From Halobacteriovorax marinus (GTDB lineage Bacteria > Bdellovibrionota > Bacteriovoracia > Bacteriovoracales > Bacteriovoracaceae): a stretch of 64,000 bases of DNA. Location of the stretch: NCBI GenBank assembly GCA_002163155.1, contig MAAO01000016.1:1-64000 (forward strand), given 5' to 3'. The position numbers and the translations under genes are program-made. Of this stretch, positions 53,973 to 62,180 are shown piece after piece (the stretch's first letter is position 1; each line of letters starts with the position of its first letter). A model generated the notes under the pieces. The model was not told the DNA's origin. It did no database searches and worked only from the letters and a program-made list of their open reading frames with translations.

Positions 53973-55472
53973 CTAATAATAAGATTTGGGACTAATTTCA
54001 TATTTCTCAATCTTTCTAAGCAAAGTTTTCTTAGGAATATTTGCTTTAAGAGCTGTTTGATTGATCTTACCCTTATTTAACTTAAGGGCATGAACAATGA
54101 ACTGCTTTTCAAAAAGGTCTTTTGCCACTTGAAAATCAAGTTTAATTTCATTGTCTTCTGTAATGGTTGCAAAAGTAAATTGATACTTCTCTACCTCACT
54201 AGCGTCCAGAGCTTTATCGACAACTGAATCCTGAATGCCCTGAAAGTCTATTTGTACACTAGACGTCTCACTCACCTCTTCAGGAATAGACTTAATATTG
54301 GCACTCTTCTTAACTACTTCTGGAAGAGATGAAATATTTATCTGTTCACTAGATTCAATTATAAAAGCATGTTCAATTACATTACGAAGCTCACGAATAT
54401 TTCCAGGCCATGAGTAATTTGTTAGCACATTAAGAGCGTCTGGAACACATCCCTTCATGTCGAGATTATGAATTCCATTGAAGTAGTTGACGTAGTAATC
54501 AATTAAAAATGGAATATCTGATTTTCTTTCTCGCAGTGGTGGAAGATAAACAGGAAGAACATTTAATCTATAAAATAAATCTTCCCTAAAAGTTCCTTCT
54601 TTGATCATTTCTTCAAATGGTTTATGCGATGCTGCGATCACTCTAACATCTGCTTTAATAACTCTATTTGATCCCACAGGTGTGAACGTTTTCTCTTGTA
54701 AGACACGCAGTAACTTTACTTGCATCGTAGATGAGATATCACCAATTTCATCTAAGAAAAGTGTACCGCCATCAGCATATTGAAACTTACCAATTTTTCT
54801 CTCACTAGCTCCCGTGAAAGCTCCTTTTTCGTGTCCAAAAAGTTCAGATTCAATCAGAGTATCAGGAATCGCTGCTAAGTTGATGGTTACAAACTTATCG
54901 TCTTTCCTTGGCCCATTAAAGTGAATGGCCTTAGCAACAAGCTCTTTACCTGTCCCAGATTCACCTCTAATAAGAACAGGTGTATTCACCTGTGCAAGTT
55001 TTGAGATTATCCCAAAGACTTTCTGCATGACATCTGACTCACCAACAAATTTATCATTACCAGTTCCTAAAGAAAGAGTTGGTGCAGAAAAAATTGAAGT
55101 CTCAACTAAACTTCTCGCCTTTAGAGCTCTTTTAATTAGTGCTACTAAGTTCTCAGAAGAAATAGGTTTTTCAAGATAGTTAAATGCTCCTTCCTTTACG
55201 GCCTTAACAGCATCTCCAACATTAGAATAGGCTGTTAATATAAGGACAATTATTGAAGGGTCATATTTCTTTATTTCGGTGAGAGCTTCAATACCACTCA
55301 TCTCAGGCATGTTTACATCCATAACCACGAGATCATATTTTTCTTTATAAACTGCACTCAGAGCTTCTTTACCATTGTCAGCGGTATCAACTTTGAAATG
55401 ATGGAATTCTAAAGCCTGCTTGACTGAATCTTGTAAGACTTTGTCATCATCAACCACTAGTACTCTATGCAT
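53973..55472 (-). CDS. NtrC-family sigma-54-dependent response regulator
   Basis: A 499-residue activator. The receiver domain (1-120) has the phospho-acceptor D52 (LVVMDVNMPEMSG) and K105-type lysine (YLEKPIS). The AAA+ domain (about 145-380) has Walker A GESGTGKE, the sigma-54-contacting GAFTGA loop, and Walker B GTLFLDEIGD. A Fis-type helix-turn-helix ends the protein (KINQTALKANIPKKTLLRKI). About 60 residues between the AAA+ and helix-turn-helix are a linker. Operon with its CHASE2 kinase upstream. Its target promoters may include the sigma-54 sites seen elsewhere in this window. Confidence 0.95.
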   Translation of the reverse strand: MHRVLVVDDDKVLQDSVKQALEFHHFKVDTADNGKEALSAVYKEKYDLVVMDVNMPEMSGIEALTEIKKYDPSIIVLILTAYSNVGDAVKAVKEGAFNYLEKPISSENLVALIKRALKARSLVETSIFSAPTLSLGTGNDKFVGESDVMQKVFGIISKLAQVNTPVLIRGESGTGKELVAKAIHFNGPRKDDKFVTINLAAIPDTLIESELFGHEKGAFTGASERKIGKFQYADGGTLFLDEIGDISSTMQVKLLRVLQEKTFTPVGSNRVIKADVRVIAASHKPFEEMIKEGTFREDLFYRLNVLPVYLPPLRERKSDIPFLIDYYVNYFNGIHNLDMKGCVPDALNVLTNYSWPGNIRELRNVIEHAFIIESSEQINISSLPEVVKKSANIKSIPEEVSETSSVQIDFQGIQDSVVDKALDASEVEKYQFTFATITEDNEIKLDFQVAKDLFEKQFIVHALKLNKGKINQTALKANIPKKTLLRKIEKYEISPKSYY

Positions 55473-55488
55473 GCTATTCCCTTTTGTT

Positions 55489-57387
55489 TTATCTATTTCT
55501 CATTTTTATTTTAAAAGTTGTTCCTTCACCTAGCTTCGATTCAGCTACAATCGTCCCTCCATGAAGTTCTACAAAGTATTTTACCAGATATAAGCCAAGA
55601 CCGGTCCCTTTAATTGAGTGACTTGCATCATTTTTTACCCGATAAAACTTCTCAAATATATACTCTACTTCTTCTTCGGGAATTCCTACTCCATTATCAC
55701 TAATCGTAATATAGACCCACTCGTCGTCATCCCAAGTTTTGACTAGGACTTCTGAACCATCACCAGAGTACTTAATGGCGTTTTCTACCAGGTTTGAAAA
55801 TACGCGCTTCATTAAATTCAAATCAAATTCAATTGGGTAGAGAGGACTCAGCTCCTTAACAACTGAGACATTTTTTTGTGAAGCTTCATATCTCAGACCT
55901 TCAATTGTGGTTTCAACGACAGTGTTAATATCTTTAGAAATCATATTTAAAGAGATTTTTCTTGATTCAACTTTAGTTAGGTCAAGAATTGAGGTGATAA
56001 ATTTATTTAATTCTTTCGTCGAGTCAATTATTGATTGTAGGCCATTCGATAGATCTGTATTTTCTATATTTTTTTGCTTCATAACATCTGCCATTCCTGC
56101 AATTTTCGCTACTGGAGTTTTCAAGTCATGACTCATTAATGAAATAAAATTTTGCTTAAGGTTCTCAACTTTCTTTAGAAGTTTTGTTTCTTCCTGAATA
56201 GCATATCTACGTTGATATTCACCAATTGCTCTAAATGGTACCCAAATGTAGTAGACAACAAATACTGTCAAAACAATATGCGTAGTATAGAGCCATAGCC
56301 CCAGCAGGGAGAAAAGAAAATATGCGAGAATGATAACTCCAAACATAAGCGCCAAAGTCATCGCAAGGCCAGTTGTAGGCCTCATTCGAGAAATTATGAT
56401 TGATAGAAAAAGTGCAATCAGTATCGCCAAGACATAAGAGACATCTTTTGGAATTTGTAGAACTGTTTTGTTTTGAATAAAAGCTTCAATAATTTCTGCG
56501 TGAACAGCTAGTTTTGATGTGTCATATTCCTCTCTATTAAATGGAGTCAATACGGTATCACTTGTATTAGAAATATAGCTAGGACCAACTAAGACAATTT
56601 TATCTTCAAAGAAACCTTTAGGAAAATTTCCTACTAGGACTCTGTGAAAAGGAATCTTCTTAATTTTTGCATATTTCGAAATTGGAGATGTGAAGTATCT
56701 AAACATAGCAAAGGTTGCATCTGCCTCTTGCAAATAATATGAGCCTTGAATCGAAGTAGCATCTAATCGTTCAGCATTACGATGTTCTCTATATGAGTTT
56801 GCCATCCAAAGGTGAAATGATTCTTCACCCGAAATATTAATTAAGGCCCTTCTAGAAATATCATCTTTTGCAAAGGTAGCATTATCAACATTTAAAAGAG
56901 CAAGAGAGTAACCAAGATCTGCTAGATCCTTTGGTGGTATATGCTCATCCCAATCATCCATGTTGGTTCCAAATCGAAAAACTCCCCCATTTTTTTTATA
57001 GTTGTTAATAGAGTCTTTGAATTTAAACAGAGCTACATCTTCTCTTTTAGAGTCCGGTGCCAATAGACCAATCAAATAGCCTATTGCTGCAGGACCGTCT
57101 TTAATTAATCTCTTAGATAAAACCTCATGTGAAGCATAAGTATAAGGATAACTCTCACCTAGAAACTGATCACTCTCTTCGTCCATTGTTATTAAAACAA
57201 TTCTGTCTTGATAACTTATTCCCCAATCAAACTTAATTCTAAGATCATAGAAAACTGCTTCAAGTGATGAAAAAGAGTATTGAAATAATACAATAATAAA
57301 AATTACTGTAAAAATAAGTGGATATAGCCTAGAGCTATCAAAAGAAAATTTCTTCTTTTTGTTACTTGAGTTTTCTAAATTTTCCAA
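55489..57387 (-). CDS. CHASE2-domain sensor histidine kinase
   Basis: A 632-residue membrane sensor. One membrane helix (about 21-39) leads into an extracytoplasmic CHASE2 domain (about 45-312), followed by three helices (about 316-334, 341-362, 368-386). The HisKA domain has H420 (FISLMSHDLKTPVAKIAG), and the ATPase domain has the N-box (VFSNLVENAIKYSGDG), ISDNGVGIPEEE and GTGLGLYLVKY. CHASE2 ligands are unknown. It is the probable partner of the NtrC-type regulator 16 bases downstream. Confidence 0.93.
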   Translation of the reverse strand: MENLENSSNKKKKFSFDSSRLYPLIFTVIFIIVLFQYSFSSLEAVFYDLRIKFDWGISYQDRIVLITMDEESDQFLGESYPYTYASHEVLSKRLIKDGPAAIGYLIGLLAPDSKREDVALFKFKDSINNYKKNGGVFRFGTNMDDWDEHIPPKDLADLGYSLALLNVDNATFAKDDISRRALINISGEESFHLWMANSYREHRNAERLDATSIQGSYYLQEADATFAMFRYFTSPISKYAKIKKIPFHRVLVGNFPKGFFEDKIVLVGPSYISNTSDTVLTPFNREEYDTSKLAVHAEIIEAFIQNKTVLQIPKDVSYVLAILIALFLSIIISRMRPTTGLAMTLALMFGVIILAYFLFSLLGLWLYTTHIVLTVFVVYYIWVPFRAIGEYQRRYAIQEETKLLKKVENLKQNFISLMSHDLKTPVAKIAGMADVMKQKNIENTDLSNGLQSIIDSTKELNKFITSILDLTKVESRKISLNMISKDINTVVETTIEGLRYEASQKNVSVVKELSPLYPIEFDLNLMKRVFSNLVENAIKYSGDGSEVLVKTWDDDEWVYITISDNGVGIPEEEVEYIFEKFYRVKNDASHSIKGTGLGLYLVKYFVELHGGTIVAESKLGEGTTFKIKMRNR

Positions 57388-57411
57388 AAAATATCCAAAA
57401 GTTATCGTCTA

Positions 57412-58197
57412 TTAAAAGTCTGTTCTTTTAATTCTTAAGTAATATGATAACTTTTCTTTACTTTCTTGTTCAGTAAGGGAAATTGTTTCAATACATGTAT
57501 CAAAGAGATAATTTCTCTTCAGGCTTGGAATTTTATTAATTTTAAAAATAGCTCCATTAATTGAATGGCTCATAGGATAATCTGTTAGAAATTCTTCTAA
57601 AAGAGAAGCCTGAATTTCTTGCACATCAATAACCGAGTTTTTTAATTGCACAAAGGGAACCATAAAGAATTTAATAGTGGCAGAAATATAAGTCATTTTA
57701 TGGGCCTCTAAAAATCGGCATATAGAAAGAGGCATCAACACAAGAGAGAAAAGTACCAGATAGATACTACTTTTCCTGGCGCGACCTGATTTAATTTTAA
57801 AACAGGCAAAACTCAGCATCGTTCGAAGCTCTTCTCTATTGAGTTTTTTAATTGAATCTTGATTTACAATAATTGAAGGGGCTGCAAATGAATTATCTAA
57901 AATATACCAACCACTAACCATTGGTGATAAATAGAGCCTTACTCTTGGAATCTTAAATTTAAGTCTAATATTTGATAAGTCATAAGCAAGGTCATTTTGC
58001 TTTGTATTTAGCTTAGCCCTCATAAATCCTAGAAGAATTCGATCTCCAAAGAGAAAAACCACAAAAATAACGAAGCTTAGTGCACTTGAAGCATATATTT
58101 CACCAAATGATGGAAGAAGTATAAAGCCTAGGGCACTTATCACGCTATATAACAAAAATAGAAAACTTAATAAAAACAACATATTACCATCAAACAA
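57412..58197 (-). CDS. Membrane protein resembling M48 (HtpX) peptidase but lacking HExxH
   Basis: A 261-residue protein with two N-terminal membrane helices (6-30 and 36-60) and one or two more (about 145-165, 170-188). The stretch DNSFAAPSIIVNQDSIKKLN then REELRTMLSFACFKIKSG parallels HtpX (NAFA, then LxRDELxAVLAHELSHIKN), but the zinc motif HELSH is replaced by residues FACFK (130-134). Proteolysis is therefore unlikely. It is 24 bases upstream of the CHASE2 kinase gene and probably co-transcribed, so it may be a signalling partner. Confidence 0.6.
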   Translation of the reverse strand: MFDGNMLFLLSFLFLLYSVISALGFILLPSFGEIYASSALSFVIFVVFLFGDRILLGFMRAKLNTKQNDLAYDLSNIRLKFKIPRVRLYLSPMVSGWYILDNSFAAPSIIVNQDSIKKLNREELRTMLSFACFKIKSGRARKSSIYLVLFSLVLMPLSICRFLEAHKMTYISATIKFFMVPFVQLKNSVIDVQEIQASLLEEFLTDYPMSHSINGAIFKINKIPSLKRNYLFDTCIETISLTEQESKEKLSYYLRIKRTDF

Positions 58198-58414
58198 AGA
58201 AGCTTTATACTTTCTTTATTACACCTTTAGCTACAAATTATAGACAACTGTTTTGATTAGGGCTATAACTCAGTACGTCAAACGTATACAACATGGATAA
58301 AAAAGCGTTAAGTAGATGTATTTACTGAGTTTTTCTCGGCGCGTCTACAGTCTGATCCAGAATTGTGATATGACTCTTTTTCAATAAGATAAGTAATACT
58401 CTCACGGAGAATAT

Positions 58415-59251
58415 ATGCAAGCTAATAAGCTACTGTTCGGAACTGCTGGTGTACCAAATAGCACTCAAAAGAAAAATAATCCAATTGAAGGGGTTAAACA
58501 AATTCATGCTCTCGGCTTAGATTGCATGCAATTAGAATTTGCTCATGGTGTAAGAATGAAAGACGAAGTGTCTTCTGCCCTTAGAAAGGTATCCTATGAA
58601 TTAGGAGTGCCTCTTACTTCTCACGGCCCTTACTACATCAATCTTAATGCAAGAGAACAAGATAAAATTGATTCTTCTGTTGAAAGAATTATTCAAACTG
58701 CAAAAATCTCTGATCTTTGTGGAGCTGAATCAATGACATTTCATGCTGCCTTCTACATGAAGGATTCTCCATTTGATGTTTTTGATCTTGTAGAAAAAAG
58801 TATGAACGTTATTGAAGAAAGATTAAGTCGATTAGATATTCAAATTGAACTTCGTCCAGAACTAACAGGAAAGACAAGTCAGTTTGGCTCTCTTGATGAG
58901 CTGATTTCTTTAACTAAGAATGTTAACTCTTGTGCTCCTTGTATGGACTTTTCTCACCTATTCGCAAGAACTGGTAAGTTCAACTCTGAAGCCGAGTTTA
59001 AAGAAGTTCTCGAGAGAATTAAAAGTGAAATTGGAGCTGAAGCTTTATCAAATATGCACATTCATATTTCAGGAATTAGTTCTAACTCTAAAGGTGACTT
59101 AAAACACCTTAACCTAGAGAGTTCAAAATTTAATTGGCGTGAATTGCTAAAAAGTTTAAAAGATTATAACTGCGGTGGATATATTATTTGTAATAGTCCT
59201 AACCTAGAAGAAGATGCTCTTTTAATGAAAAATTTCTACAGTACTTTATAA
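58415..59251 (+). CDS. Endonuclease IV-like / xylose isomerase-like TIM-barrel protein
   Basis: A 278-residue TIM-barrel protein of AP endonuclease family 2. Candidate metal ligands follow endonuclease IV order: TSHGPYYINL, TFHAAFYM, IELRPELTGK, MDFSHLFAR and MHIHISGI. Classical Nfo enzymes cut DNA at abasic sites; this form resembles the archaeal-type relatives, and another sugar or repair substrate is possible. GGAGAAT precedes the ATG. The 217-base gap upstream (58198-58414) holds no clear gene; a weak promoter pair (TTGTGA/TAAGAT) lies near 58362-58389. Confidence 0.75.
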   Translation: MQANKLLFGTAGVPNSTQKKNNPIEGVKQIHALGLDCMQLEFAHGVRMKDEVSSALRKVSYELGVPLTSHGPYYINLNAREQDKIDSSVERIIQTAKISDLCGAESMTFHAAFYMKDSPFDVFDLVEKSMNVIEERLSRLDIQIELRPELTGKTSQFGSLDELISLTKNVNSCAPCMDFSHLFARTGKFNSEAEFKEVLERIKSEIGAEALSNMHIHISGISSNSKGDLKHLNLESSKFNWRELLKSLKDYNCGGYIICNSPNLEEDALLMKNFYSTL

Positions 59252-59260
59252 TTTAGAGTA

Positions 59261-59290
59261 GGAAGTTCTCTTTGGAGAGCTTCCTTTTTT
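59261..59290 (+). terminator. Intrinsic terminator after the endonuclease IV-like gene
   Basis: GGAAGTTCTC (59261-59270) pairs with GAGAGCTTCC (59275-59284) with one G-T pair, loop TTTG, then six T residues. The end overlaps the stop codon of the convergent gene by two bases. Confidence 0.85.
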
Positions 59291-59792
59291 ATGCAGCGAC
59301 TTCACCTGACTCACAATACTTCCTAAGCCAATTCAAAACATCTTCTTTACCTTTAGGTAGAAATATTAAATAGCTTTCTCTATTTCCACAAAAACAAATT
59401 GTTTCATATTCGTATTCAACTAAGCCTGAAAATAACTCGTCAATAAAGTGGTCAGAGTTAAACCCCTCCATTAATTTCAACCTATCAAAGCTTATTTCAC
59501 GATGAAGCTCAGAAAAGCTTCCCCAGTTTCTTGGACAAGAAAATTGTTGTTCTTGAATATTAAAGTGAAAACATGATGTTTTTTGAGAATACTGTATTAA
59601 AGAGAATGAAACTCCATTTCTAACTAGGGTATCTTCTAATAAGTGATCATTAGCTTCATTCCTATTTCCGCTCTTTAGTTCAAAGTACGTCGAGAGGTCT
59701 AATTTGGAGTTTGAACCCTCATCACCTGAAACTCTGTAGGTTTCATCAACTAAGGTGCTTATTATAGATTCTTCTGTATTATGATTTGCCAT
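59289..59792 (-). CDS. Hypothetical protein, 167 residues
   Basis: A soluble protein without signal peptide or recognised domain. The C-terminal half has cysteines in KTSCFHFNI, QFSCPRN, ICFCGNRE and YCESG. The start at 59792 is uncertain: no Shine-Dalgarno sequence precedes it, because an 11-bp inverted repeat fills the leader immediately before the ATG. Confidence 0.55.
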   Translation of the reverse strand: MANHNTEESIISTLVDETYRVSGDEGSNSKLDLSTYFELKSGNRNEANDHLLEDTLVRNGVSFSLIQYSQKTSCFHFNIQEQQFSCPRNWGSFSELHREISFDRLKLMEGFNSDHFIDELFSGLVEYEYETICFCGNRESYLIFLPKGKEDVLNWLRKYCESGEVAA

Positions 59793-59828
59793 ACTAAAGT
59801 TATCGGTTATTAAGGCAATAACTTTAGT
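59793..59828 (-). promoter_or_regulatory. Perfect 11-bp inverted repeat abutting a start codon
   Basis: ACTAAAGTTAT (59793-59803) and ATAACTTTAGT (59818-59828) are perfect complements around a 14-base loop. In the minus-strand message the hairpin ends directly at the ATG (59792) of the 167-residue protein gene. It could block or gate translation, act as a processing site, or be an operator. Confidence 0.5.
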
Positions 59829-59874
59829 AAAAAGGTATGTTGTTTCTGTAATTTAAGACAGTTAGAGTGATTAT

Positions 59875-60309
59875 CTAAATATCAAGTGCCTCTTTGGACT
59901 CAATATAAGTTTTTACATTTGTTACATTTTCAATTTTCCAAGATTCTTCAAGCTTAACCATCTCAGCAATTTTCTTATTATCTACTCTAAAAGATTTTTT
60001 AGAGTCCCTAAACTGGTCGTAACTAATTAAATAAGTAATAAAGCACTTTTCAACAGAACAATTAGAGTGAGTTATCTTAAACTTTTTCTTCTTATACTTT
60101 GATAAATCCGAGTAATTGGTAAATTCAGTTTCATTCATGGCCATTATCGAGCTCTTAAGAGTTCCACTTAAATACTCACCAATCTCATTATGATCTAGAT
60201 TACCTTTAAACCTTTCCTCAACAAAAGACCTCAAAGTTTCTTCTGCCCCTTTTTCCTTAAAACAGCCAGATAATACCAAAGCTAGCAATACGATTAATAA
60301 TTTTGGCAT
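59875..60309 (-). CDS. Small lipoprotein of unknown function
   Basis: A lipoprotein of about 144 residues. From the ATG at 60309, which has AAGAGG at proper spacing, the signal is MPKLLIVLLALVLSGC with acylated cysteine 16. An ATG six codons earlier (60327) has no ribosome site. The mature domain (FVEERFKGNLDHNEIGEYLS, then VKLEESWKIENVTNV) resembles small periplasmic nuclear-transport-factor-like or DUF folds only vaguely. Ten bases downstream of the PilZ gene. Confidence 0.65.
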   Translation of the reverse strand: MPKLLIVLLALVLSGCFKEKGAEETLRSFVEERFKGNLDHNEIGEYLSGTLKSSIMAMNETEFTNYSDLSKYKKKKFKITHSNCSVEKCFITYLISYDQFRDSKKSFRVDNKKIAEMVKLEESWKIENVTNVKTYIESKEALDI

Positions 60310-60319
60310 AAATAACCTC

Positions 60320-61030
60320 TTAAACATTTATTGGGAATATTCCTCTATCAGAAATTATATCATAGAAATCAAACCAGTTAAGAGTAGAAGCTTTTTTCTC
60401 CTCTATAACTTTTAAACCCACTCCTGACATAGACTCAGTAACGATATTTGCTTTGAATAGAAACTTAATTTTCTGATATTGAATTTCTACTTGAACTTCA
60501 CCACTAATCTCTGCACCATTTTCTAGTGATACAAAGATACTCTCTTTGGTCCAATTCATTATTGTAGCTGTTACCATTCTTCCGGATTTATCAGCTAAGA
60601 GCACTTCAGCTTTTCTTAATCCGCTAGGTCTAATTGCTCTAAAGTCGTAATTAGGGTTATAAATTGCTTCCGCCAATTCTAACTTCCAAATCATAATAAA
60701 AAAGAAAGCTACTACGATATAGAACAAGTCGTAGAAAAGGATTGTTTTGTTGAAAGAAGAAAGAAATTGAATAAAACATATAACACTAATAACTGTAGAT
60801 AATAGAATTGTTAGGTAGTATGAAAACTTCTTTACCATGAAAATTAAAATAGTATTCAGAATCATTAAACCAAGTAAAACACTTTGATCTTTAAATAGGT
60901 CAATTAATAAATTAAAATCGAGGGCTGAATACCCTTTTTCTAAAGAATAGATGACATGGAGAAATAGAAAAGAAAAAATTTGAAATACAATCAAATTGAT
61001 TATATTTGAATTTCGCTTCGATATTCTCAT
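60320..61030 (-). CDS. Membrane-anchored PilZ-domain protein
   Basis: A 236-residue protein with about four membrane helices (11-29, 50-66, 70-88, 95-114) and a cytoplasmic PilZ-like domain (about 135-225). The usual RxxxR is partly kept (AIRPSGLRKAEVLL) and the D/NxSxxG position reads NWTKESIFVSLE. GLKVIEEK ends the domain. PilZ domains bind cyclic di-GMP, but here the second motif is weak, so binding is uncertain. First gene of a pair with the lipoprotein. Confidence 0.65.
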   Translation of the reverse strand: MRISKRNSNIINLIVFQIFSFLFLHVIYSLEKGYSALDFNLLIDLFKDQSVLLGLMILNTILIFMVKKFSYYLTILLSTVISVICFIQFLSSFNKTILFYDLFYIVVAFFFIMIWKLELAEAIYNPNYDFRAIRPSGLRKAEVLLADKSGRMVTATIMNWTKESIFVSLENGAEISGEVQVEIQYQKIKFLFKANIVTESMSGVGLKVIEEKKASTLNWFDFYDIISDRGIFPINV

Positions 61031-61090
61031 TCTTCACCCGGTAAATTCTGCATTATCAATTTCAAGACCATTCGAGTTTATAATGAAAGA

Positions 61091-61294
61091 ATGAATCCTG
61101 AACTAGAAATTAATAATCTTTGTATCTCTTGTGATAATTGTAGGCTCATATGTCCAGAAAAGGCCATTATAAAATACAAGGACACTTACGCTGTAGATCC
61201 ATGGTCTTGCACTCTCTGCTCTATGTGTATTGAGGTCTGCCCAGTTGATTGCATAAAATTAGTTGAAAAAGATAAGCCTAAATCTGAGTCTTAA
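61091..61294 (+). CDS. Small 2[4Fe-4S] ferredoxin
   Basis: A 67-residue bacterial-type ferredoxin with CISCDNCRLICP (13-24) and CTLCSMCIEVCP (about 43-54). It carries electrons at low potential. No obvious partner enzyme is adjacent. The 3' end overlaps the convergent murU gene by 17 bases. Confidence 0.88.
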   Translation: MNPELEINNLCISCDNCRLICPEKAIIKYKDTYAVDPWSCTLCSMCIEVCPVDCIKLVEKDKPKSES

Positions 61295-62180
61295 TCTCGT
61301 TAAAAACTATACACTTTTTAAAGGTACTATCATCTTTTCCCTCGATTACTATATTGCCAAAACCAGGGTTCTCTTCATTCGTCAGGTTTATGCTATAGGG
61401 AGTCCCTGTGCAATTGTATGTTGAGTTTTTTCCTACCTTGCTAACAGTAATTGCATTTGAATTAATTAAGAAGTTGTATAAATGAGACTGTTTTAGACTA
61501 AAAACTTTCCTCATGGACTCAAAGTATCTTTCAGCAGTTCCAAAATCCCAATACTCTAATTCATCATGATTATAAACATAGACTGACTGATCTTTATACT
61601 TTGCAACAGAATCAAAAAACTTACTCTCTCCAGAGACAGGAATGAGTTTAGAGAGATTGATAATACTAGAGCCACTGTAGGTAAAATAGTCCTCTTTCGA
61701 ATCATGTTTTGTAATTTCAATTAACTGATTATTTTCTAGAATTAATTCATTATATCCAGAGTCATGAGAAACTTTTAAACCCAATAATGTTGCCGTATAA
61801 TTATCACTTAGGTTTATTAACCTCTCATAATGACTTATCTCTTGAAATAGGAACTGATCACCGTTGAGAATTAGTACCTTCCCCTTATAACTTAACAACT
61901 TTGCCAGGTTATGAATTCCCCCTCCAATATCTAAGAGAGATTCCTCATGAAGGACATTGATATTCAATTTTTTTTCACTAATGTATTTATGTATCTGCTC
62001 AGCATGAAAGTGTGTATTAATATAAATATTTTGTACGCCAAGAGATTTTGCAAAATCGACTTGTAACTCTAAGAGAGACTTTTCAAAAACTGGCCATAGC
62101 AATTTTGGCAGAACTTTACCAACTTCACCCATGCGTGTTCCAAGACCAGCACCAAGGATAAAAGCATTTTCAACTTTCAT
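61278..62180 (-). CDS. murU: Nucleotidyltransferase, MurU-like (MurNAc-1-phosphate uridylyltransferase)
   Basis: A 300-residue sugar-1-phosphate nucleotidyltransferase. The GxGxRM and PK elements are in ILGAGLGTRMGEVGKVLPKL, and LILNGDQFLFQE provides the metal-binding aspartate. Being downstream of an AmgK-like kinase identifies it as MurU, which makes UDP-MurNAc from MurNAc-1-P in cell-wall recycling. The ATG at 62180 is preferred to a TTG four codons earlier. It overlaps the amgK end by 11 bases. The C-terminal 90 residues are longer than in Pseudomonas MurU. Confidence 0.8.
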   Translation of the reverse strand: MKVENAFILGAGLGTRMGEVGKVLPKLLWPVFEKSLLELQVDFAKSLGVQNIYINTHFHAEQIHKYISEKKLNINVLHEESLLDIGGGIHNLAKLLSYKGKVLILNGDQFLFQEISHYERLINLSDNYTATLLGLKVSHDSGYNELILENNQLIEITKHDSKEDYFTYSGSSIINLSKLIPVSGESKFFDSVAKYKDQSVYVYNHDELEYWDFGTAERYFESMRKVFSLKQSHLYNFLINSNAITVSKVGKNSTYNCTGTPYSINLTNEENPGFGNIVIEGKDDSTFKKCIVFNEIKTQI

